A stretch of DNA of 37,202 nt from Chara braunii. Lineage: Eukaryota > Streptophyta > Charophyceae > Charales > Characeae. Both the position numbers and the translations under genes were made by a program. The number at the start of each line of letters is the position of its first letter. Positions within the stretch are counted from its first letter, which is position 1. Below, piece by piece: positions 31,628-37,202 of the stretch. Under the pieces are notes generated by a model, which made no database searches, was not told the origin of the DNA, and saw nothing but the letters and a program-made list of their open reading frames with translations. Location: contig BFEA01000378.1 in NCBI GenBank assembly GCA_003427395.1, positions 641,758-678,959 of the forward strand. The letters run 5' to 3'.

Positions 31628-31751
31628 GGGTTGACCAGAGGGTTGACCAAAGGTTGACCAGAGGGTTGATTGAAGGTTGACCGGGCGTTGGCCAGAGGGT
31701 TGACCAAAGGTTGACCAGAGGGTTGACCAAAGGTTGACCAAAGGATGACTA
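31628..31751. repeat. TTGACC minisatellite in the element E leader
   Basis: GGTTGACCARAG-like units occur eleven times with alternating 12 and 11 base spacing (23-bp higher period). TTGACC or a one-base variant starts at 31631, 31643, 31654, 31666, 31677, 31688, 31700, 31711, 31723, 31734 and 31745. TTGAC is the core of the W box bound by WRKY factors of plants. Confidence 0.9.
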
Positions 31752-33724
31752 TCCAATGTATGCTCGTTGGTTTTTCCCTTTGGGGGACCCTGTGGCGTCT
31801 CCTCTTTCCCCTGGGGTTCTGGCACACCTTCACGTGTAGAGTAGACACCCGGGGTGGTGCCTCCACCAAGCCATATACGAAGGAGGAGGAGAAGATGGCC
31901 GCCGTTCTGAGGGAAAGAAAAGAGAAGAAAGAGGCCAAGAAGAAGGCCCTACAGGAGTAGCAGGCGGCCAAGTTGAAAAAAATAGAGGAAGAGATGGCCA
32001 GAGAGAAGGAGAGAATAAAGAAAGAAGAAGAAGAGAAGCTGAAAGAGGTGGAAGAGGAAGAGGAGGAAGATGAAACGCCACTACAAAGGAAGAGGGGGCA
32101 GTACAGTGGCGACAAAGATGATGAGATGGAAAAACGGATTTTTCATAGTGGGTCGCCAACTTATCCCTGGGCGAAGAAGAAGAAGTGGCGATGTATATCC
32201 CCAAGGATGACCAGGAAGCCGCTATGAGAGCTTGGGACGCAGAAGAAGATGTCATAAAGCGGCAGGCGATGGAAGATGAGAAGAGGATGGAGTGGAAACA
32301 GGCAGTGATGAGGGACAAGAAGAGGAGAGTGGACGCGGCAGTAGATGCGGCGGAAGAATTGGAGGAGGTAAAAAAGATAGAAGAGCAATTAGCCGCCCAG
32401 GCTGATCTCCCAAAGAAAATGGAGGTCATAGCCCGAAACGTTGCACGCTTAGCGCGAATTCAGGCAGAGCAGTATGACTTCAGTAGGAGTTGTGCGTTCA
32501 ATACGATTGGGATTTTGGGAGCTGTAGGAACCGAGGTGGGCCATCGCCTCGACAAGACTGAGCGGTTTTGTGCTGGCGCCATTGAAGGCGTCAAGGCCGC
32601 AACTCCCAAGGAAGAGGAAGCACGTCCTCGCCGGGAGCCGGTAAAGGTCAAATTCCCTGATTCCTACAGTGGAAAACGGGAAGAGAACTTTGACAATTGG
32701 GAGGCCAATGTTAAGACTTATGTGCATCTGCAACAGGTCTCCCCGGATCAGCATGTTCTAATTGCGATCCACGCGCTTAGAGATGAGGCCGCCAGCTTCG
32801 TAAGGTCCCTGGTTCGTGCTGCCAACTGCAATGATGATGCAGTTGCGTACTCGTCGTTCACTCCCCTCATCGATTTCCTGAAGTTGCTGCGCGAGCGATT
32901 TGCTGATGTCGCTCGTAGTGTTAAAGCCTCAGACAGGCTGCAGACGATCCACTCTCGTCAGTGGAAAAGTGCCAGGGCACTCAAGAGCACAATGGATGAA
33001 TTAGTGGCTGTACCTGACCATGGTGTCACTGGCATCCAGTTTGGTTGCCCTCTTCTACCGGGCTATGCCCGAAGCCTTTCGAGGGCACTTCTTCGCGAAG
33101 AGCGAAGACCCTGCCACCACTTATGATTCCCTTAGCCGTGAGGTGGTAGCCTTCGAGGCAAAGTCTGTGTCAGTTTCCACCTTCTGGCACAAGGACTTGG
33201 ACAAAGGCAAGAAGTGGAAAGGCCGCACTATCTCTGGGCAAGTGAAGACTAAGGATAGTCTTGTCCTAACTTTAGATGAGGGTAGTATGGATGAGATCCT
33301 CTACGACCAAATTGAGTGGGGGTTAGAGGAGGAGGACAGCGGTGTGGGCCAGGGGAGAACTTACGCTCCTGTCGTGGCTGGAGGGAGGCCGCAAGGAGGA
33401 GGACGAGGCCAAGGCCAAGGCCAAGGGGGCCGGGCCTCAGGGAGCCGGTTTCAAGGCGATCAGGGGGTTGGTGGCAGAGGAGGAAACCGCCAAGCGGGAG
33501 GAAGGGGTCAAGGTCCCCCGCAAAACCGTCCTAGGAACGGGTCTCCCTATAGGGTAGGAGGATGGCACCCAAGGTTACCACAGGGTAGGCCTTGGGAAAC
33601 TTTGGGTCTGGACCAGAGCTTATGGCAACAACGATTGGACCGGGGCCAGTGCATTTTCTGCGGTGACCCGGGCCATATCATCAAATACTATCCAAAGTAT
33701 CGAGAGACCCGAACGACGAGGTAG
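31745..33724 (+). pseudogene. gag: Element E: Gag with long coiled-coil start
   Basis: The N-terminal part (31860-32130) is Lys/Glu-rich and predicted coiled coil (ERKEKKEAKKKA, EEEMAREKERIKKEEEE), interrupted by TAG at 31958. The frame shifts near 32145 into MYIPKDDQEAAMRAW and a further helical, charged region. Capsid-like sequence runs from VKFPDSYSGKREENFDNWEA (32650) to STMDELVAVPDHGV. A second shift near 33040 leads to LVALFYRAMPEAFRGHFFAK, the KGKKWKGRTISG block, a Gly/Arg/Gln-rich stretch (33370-33540) and the zinc knuckle at 33650-33691, where the last Cys is Tyr (TAT, 33689-33691). Gag ends at TAG near 33724. Several breaks may be sequencing errors. Confidence 0.82.
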
Positions 33725-34026
33725 AGTTGGCGCCTTAGTGGATAGTGGAGCCACTCGTAGTTATATTAGTAGGAAGGCGCTACAGAAGCTGAAGTTGCAG
33801 TTAAAAGTCCAAAAGTTAGCAAACCCTGTAGTCAGTATCCTTGCGGACAAGCGCACAATGCGAGTAGAGAAAGTTCTCCATTCCTGACTCTCCTCGTAGA
33901 GGATAGCCTCCCATTCGATATAGTCCTGGGTATGGACTGGGGAGAGGTAGCCGGGGCCACACTCCACTTGAGGGAGCATGAGTGTAGGCTCCCTAGCCCG
34001 TCAAGCGGTGTCAAGACTGCGCGTCT
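33690..34026 (+). pseudogene. pol: Element E: aspartic protease
   Basis: Protease lies in a frame different from the end of Gag. VGALVDSGATRSYISRKALQ carries the DSGA active site (near 33737), followed by VVSILADKRTMR. A one-base deletion at about 33885 breaks HSLTLLVEDSLP, and the C-terminus FDIVLGMDWGE continues in the next frame before a stop at about 34037. Known role: cleaves Gag-Pol during particle maturation. Confidence 0.8.
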
Positions 34027-34881
34027 GTGTCAGGAGTAGATAACTCCTTGGCACATTGCTGTTTTAGTGCTCCTGCATTTGCACGACTAGTGAAAAGGGA
34101 GCAGCTAGAAGAACAGGTCTTCGTAGCCTATGTTAGGCCAGTCTCTGAGCCTAAGGAAGAAAAGCCTATAGACTCTGCTATTGCCAAGTTGCTGGAAGAG
34201 TTTAAGGACCTAGCTGAGCCGCCGACAGGAACAGTGTCGCGGCCCATCCAACACTGTATTGAAATAGAGCCTGGCAATAGAACTCCTAAGGGCGTTGTGT
34301 ATAGGATGTCCCCGTGGGAGTTAGAGGAGCTTCGCAAGCAATTGGACGAGCTCCTTGAAAAGGGTTGGATTAGGCCCAGTTCGTCTCCTTTTGGAGCACC
34401 TGTTCTCTTTGTCCCCAAGAAGGAGGGAGAGCTAAGGATGTGTATAGACTATAGAGGTCTGAATGCTATTACATTGAAGAATGCTGAACCACTGCCGAGG
34501 ATAGACGATCTTCTAGATCGAGTGCAGGGGTGCAAGTATTTCTCTAAGATAGATTTGAAGTCCGGATATCATCAGATAGAGGTTCACCCTGATGATCAGT
34601 ACAAGACCGCGTTCCGGACTAGATATGGGCATTATGAGTTTATAGTGATGCCCTTTGGACTAACCAATGCGCCAGCAACTTTCCAGCGGTGTATGAATGA
34701 CCTGTTTAGGCCTTGGTTANATAGNTTTGTCGTAGTTTANCTGGATGATATCTTAGTGTTTAGCAAGACCCTCGAAGAGCATCAGGGTCATCTCAGGCAG
34801 GTCTTGGAGAAGCTGAGGGAAGCTAACTTCAAGATCAACGCAAAGAAGTGCGAGTGGGCGAAGACAAAGTTTTGTATTTAG
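34027..34881 (+). CDS. pol: Element E: reverse transcriptase, fingers and palm
   Basis: The frame is open from 34027 to a stop at 34879. It has the linker after protease ([11 protein letters not shown]), then [52 protein letters not shown] and the catalytic box, whose first residue is TAN (Tyr if N is C or T) followed by LDD (34738-34749). The thumb starts with [14 protein letters not shown]. Only the last few codons are off: a one-base change at about 34870 puts the rest in another frame, starting at 34848. Reverse transcription of the element RNA is its known role. Confidence 0.9.
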   Translation: MSGVDNSLAHCCFSAPAFARLVKREQLEEQVFVAYVRPVSEPKEEKPIDSAIAKLLEEFKDLAEPPTGTVSRPIQHCIEIEPGNRTPKGVVYRMSPWELEELRKQLDELLEKGWIRPSSSPFGAPVLFVPKKEGELRMCIDYRGLNAITLKNAEPLPRIDDLLDRVQGCKYFSKIDLKSGYHQIEVHPDDQYKTAFRTRYGHYEFIVMPFGLTNAPATFQRCMNDLFRPWLXXFVVVXLDDILVFSKTLEEHQGHLRQVLEKLREANFKINAKKCEWAKTKFCI

Positions 34882-35855
34882 GCCATGTCTTAGACGGAGA
34901 TGGCATCAAGCCTGAAGACAGCAAGATTGCAGCGATTAGAGATTGGCCGACACCGCGTACGTTGACAGAGTTGCGGTCGTTCTTAGGCCTAGCAAACTAC
35001 TATAGGAAGTTCGTGAGGAACTTCTCCACCATCACTGCGCCCCTTCACAGATTGCTCAGGAAGGAGACCATCTGGAAGTGGGATAAGGACTGCACGTCTA
35101 CCATGAAGAAGTTGAAACAAGCGTTGATAGAATATCCAGTCCTTAAGGTAGCCGATCCGTCCTTGCCCTTCGTCGTCACTACGGACGCTAGTCAGTACGA
35201 CATAGGTGCTGTGTTGCAGCAAGACGTAGGTGCTGTGTTGCAGCAAGACGATGGCCATGGTTATAGGCCCGTTGAGTTCATGTCCGCCAGAATGCCTTCA
35301 GAGAAGGTCGCGACATCTACCTATGAGAGGGAACTCTACGCTCTCAGGCAAGCCTTAGAACACTGGAAGCACTACTTGCTTGGGAGGCACTTCAAAGTCT
35401 ATTCCGATCATGAGACGCTGAGATGGTTAAAGACGCAGGCCAAGATGACACCTAAGCTTACTAGGTGGGCCGCAGAGATAGATCAGTATGACTTTGAGCT
35501 CAAGCCAGTCAAGGGAAAGTATAACNTAGTTGCGGATGCTCTGAGTAGGAGAGCTGATTACTTTGGGGCAATAGTGCATTACCTAGACATAGGGAAGGAC
35601 CTGCAGCAGAAGATTAGAGAAGCCTATGCGCAGGANCCTATCTNTAGTGACCTCCTCAANAGGGTCAAGGAGGCCCCAGAGACTGAGCCGAACTACCGCA
35701 CTACTGAAGGGTTGCTCTTTGAGAAGACTAATGTATTTGACCGCCTGTGCATTCCCAGTAACGAAGAGGTCCGTAGTCTGATTTTGGGAGAATGCCACGA
35801 TACAGAGGGTCATTTTGGTTGGCAAAAGACTTTAGCCAATCTGATGCGCGCATAG
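34848..35855 (+). CDS. pol: Element E: RT connection, RNase H and integrase zinc finger
   Basis: After the frame change it reads [26 protein letters not shown] and the RNase H domain: TTDAS (first Asp), YERELYALRQ (Glu), YSDHETLRW (Asp) and VADALSRR (Asp), so all catalytic positions are present. A 24-base tandem duplication (35200-35247) repeats VGAVLQQD soon after the first Asp. The chain runs on through the linker to the first half of the integrase zinc finger (HDTEGH). TAG at 35853 stands where C has Tyr. Several codons hold N. Confidence 0.88.
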   Translation: MRVGEDKVLYLGHVLDGDGIKPEDSKIAAIRDWPTPRTLTELRSFLGLANYYRKFVRNFSTITAPLHRLLRKETIWKWDKDCTSTMKKLKQALIEYPVLKVADPSLPFVVTTDASQYDIGAVLQQDVGAVLQQDDGHGYRPVEFMSARMPSEKVATSTYERELYALRQALEHWKHYLLGRHFKVYSDHETLRWLKTQAKMTPKLTRWAAEIDQYDFELKPVKGKYNXVADALSRRADYFGAIVHYLDIGKDLQQKIREAYAQXPIXSDLLXRVKEAPETEPNYRTTEGLLFEKTNVFDRLCIPSNEEVRSLILGECHDTEGHFGWQKTLANLMRA

Positions 35856-37202
35856 ACCTTGCCAGGGATGAAGAATGACTGCATAGCGTATGTTCGCAGT
35901 TGTAAAGTCTGCCAGCGTAACAAGACTTCTACACGTGCCCCATTAGGTATTCTCAGACCCTTGCCCATTCCGGATCAGCCGGGAGATTCAGTGTCCATCG
36001 ACTTCATGGACACCCAAGTCAAGAGTAGGCATGGCAAGAGCCAAGTCATGGTCATAGTTGACCGTTTTAGCAAATATGCAGTTTTTGTTCCCTTGCCGTC
36101 GGAGGCACGTACAGATTTTGTGATACAAAAGTTTTTTGACTGTTGGGTTAGTGAGAATGGAATCCCATAGTTAGCGATAGAGATAGTCGCTTCACCAGCC
36201 AGAACTGGCAAGAACTCATGGGAGTGTATGGATCTAAGTTGTTGATGTCGTCGGGCCGCCATCCTGAGACTAACGGTCAAACAGAGCAGATGAACAAGAT
36301 CCTACAGCAAGTTCTGCGCATGTACATTAGGATCAAACAGATCAGATTAATTGGGATGAGATGTTGCCTAAAGTAGCTAGTGCGTATAATAATAGTGTGC
36401 ATCTGTCCACGTGCCGCACTCCCAATGAACTGCACAAGTCCTTCAGACCGCGCAGACCGTTTGAGGGACTCAACCGGGATCAGATTCACAGATTACCGCC
36501 CGGGACCAGAGAGTTTGTTGTACAGCACGAGAAAGAACTAGCTATTGTTGTAGAGAACCTCAGGAAGGCCCAGCACAGGATGATAGAGCAAGCCAACAAA
36601 CATCGTCGCCCCTCACAGTTCCAAGTACGCGACTTAGTCTGGGTCAGTTCTAAAGAGTTTGCCCCTGAGGAGAACATCTCGCAAAAGTTACTGCCCACCT
36701 ATAGAGGACCGTGGCCAGTCTTAGAAGTCAAGGGTGGCGAAGATGGTCCATCCTATGCCATTGAACTGCCCCTACACCTTCACACCTACCCAGTTTTCCA
36801 TGCGTCAAAGTTGTTGCCGTGCACAGTAAGTGATCAGTTTCCATCTAGGCGATCTATGATCCCACCTGACGTGGACGGGCGATACGGCATTGACGGCATC
36901 GTAGGTGAAGATATGTTCAGAACAGGAGGTAGAGGCCGTCCTCAGAAACAACACAAAGTCAGATTTTCCTATCAAGAACCAGAAGACGACCGGTGGTTCA
37001 CTAGGACTGAACTTTTAGAGACGGCTCCCGACATAGTCCGCGCCTACGAAAGAGATAAGAAAGGTAAAGGTCCTGCCTGGAGGACCTCGAATTTAGGCCG
37101 GCGGGACAGTATTCACTGGTTTGCAGTAGCTGATGCAGATCCCAGGGCTCGATCCCTAGTTCCCCACCTTACCTGTGTACAGTATCGTTGTCAACCCGTA
37201 GA
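35856..37202 (+). pseudogene. pol: Element E: integrase, GPY/F and chromodomain-like end
   Basis: It reads VRSCKVCQRNK (zinc finger), SIDFMD (first Asp), then loses frame after VSENGIP at 36170. VSDRDSRF and TNGQTEQMNK, with second Asp and Glu, continue in the next frame, and a second shift near 36333 leads to DQINWDEM. From 36334 to the window end there is no stop. This part has HKSFRPRRPFEGLNRDQI, the GPY/F-like LLPTYRGPW (near 36695), HASKLLP and a chromodomain-like stretch (HKVRFSYQEPEDD, WFTRTELL, near 36955-37017). The open frame enters the 3' LTR. Confidence 0.88.
37106..37202 (+). mobile_element. Element E: start of the 3' LTR
   Basis: The 97 bases match 30153-30249 except at two positions. 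It directly follows GGCCGGCGGG, which in copy D also precedes the LTR and may act as the polypurine-like priming tract, though it is not purely purine. The window ends inside this LTR. Confidence 0.9.

Noticed and set aside
31324-32429. Minus-strand frames of 263 and 199 codons, Ser/Leu-rich
   Set aside because: They are complements of the purine-rich leader and coiled-coil Gag region of element E, so they are shadows.

Overview
This is eukaryotic repeat DNA. No host gene can be supported in the 37 kb. It consists of nested, decayed retroelements, small non-autonomous elements, tandem arrays and microsatellites. The Ty3/gypsy elements have a chromovirus layout (zinc-knuckle Gag, DSGA protease, RT with YLDD, RNase H, HHCC-DDE integrase, GPY/F-like and chromodomain-like C-terminus). 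There is also a possible tRNA-iMet primer site. This suggests a plant-lineage genome. The Lys/Glu-rich coiled-coil start of Gag in the best element is reminiscent of charophyte algal (Chara-like) repeats, but that is a recollection, not a test. Scattered single Ns and one 20-N gap point to a draft assembly.

Layout. Positions 1-1755 (minus): open RNase H-integrase of gypsy element A, joined head to head at about 1755 to element B. Positions 1760-4775 (plus): element B, a decayed Gag-protease-RT. It is interrupted by about 8.1 kb of foreign repeat DNA (4776-12875) and resumes for about 30 codons at 12884-12970. The insertion holds a 237-bp duplication, a possible primer site, an array of a 22-base block at 8.8-9.3 kb, two small element families and a roughly 120-bp tandem array. 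Positions 13528-17163 (plus): element C, a gypsy Gag-Pol pseudogene split at 15438-16251 by an 806-bp element flanked by TTAA. Positions 17164-20313 (minus): a LINE with APE-type endonuclease and RT, broken by point lesions. Positions 20314-21860: GC-rich DNA, a duplicated small element, a CT repeat and the N gap. Positions 21868-23100: end of a further gypsy copy (D) and its LTR. Positions 23125-24446: a G-box-like minisatellite and a SINE-like array with a tRNA-like T arm in a 222-bp triplicated core. Positions 24484-24931: two tandem units each carrying a hammerhead ribozyme motif, ending in an A-rich tail. Positions 25534-26753 and 28673-29968: two related 1.2-1.3 kb direct repeats bounded by TG...CA. 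Positions 30153-37202: element E, nearly full length, with a 5' LTR, a long leader with a TTGACC array, Gag, Pol and the first 97 bases of the 3' LTR.

Elements B, C, D and E are one gypsy family at different stages of decay, so each serves as a reference for reading the others. E is closest to intact: its LTR starts differ at 2 of 97 positions, yet its reading frame is broken several times. The strongest novel signals are the tandem hammerhead motifs, the TTAA-flanked small-element family with a reconstructable empty site, the SINE-like triplication, and an octamer (GCCATAGC) that recurs through LTRs of two families.
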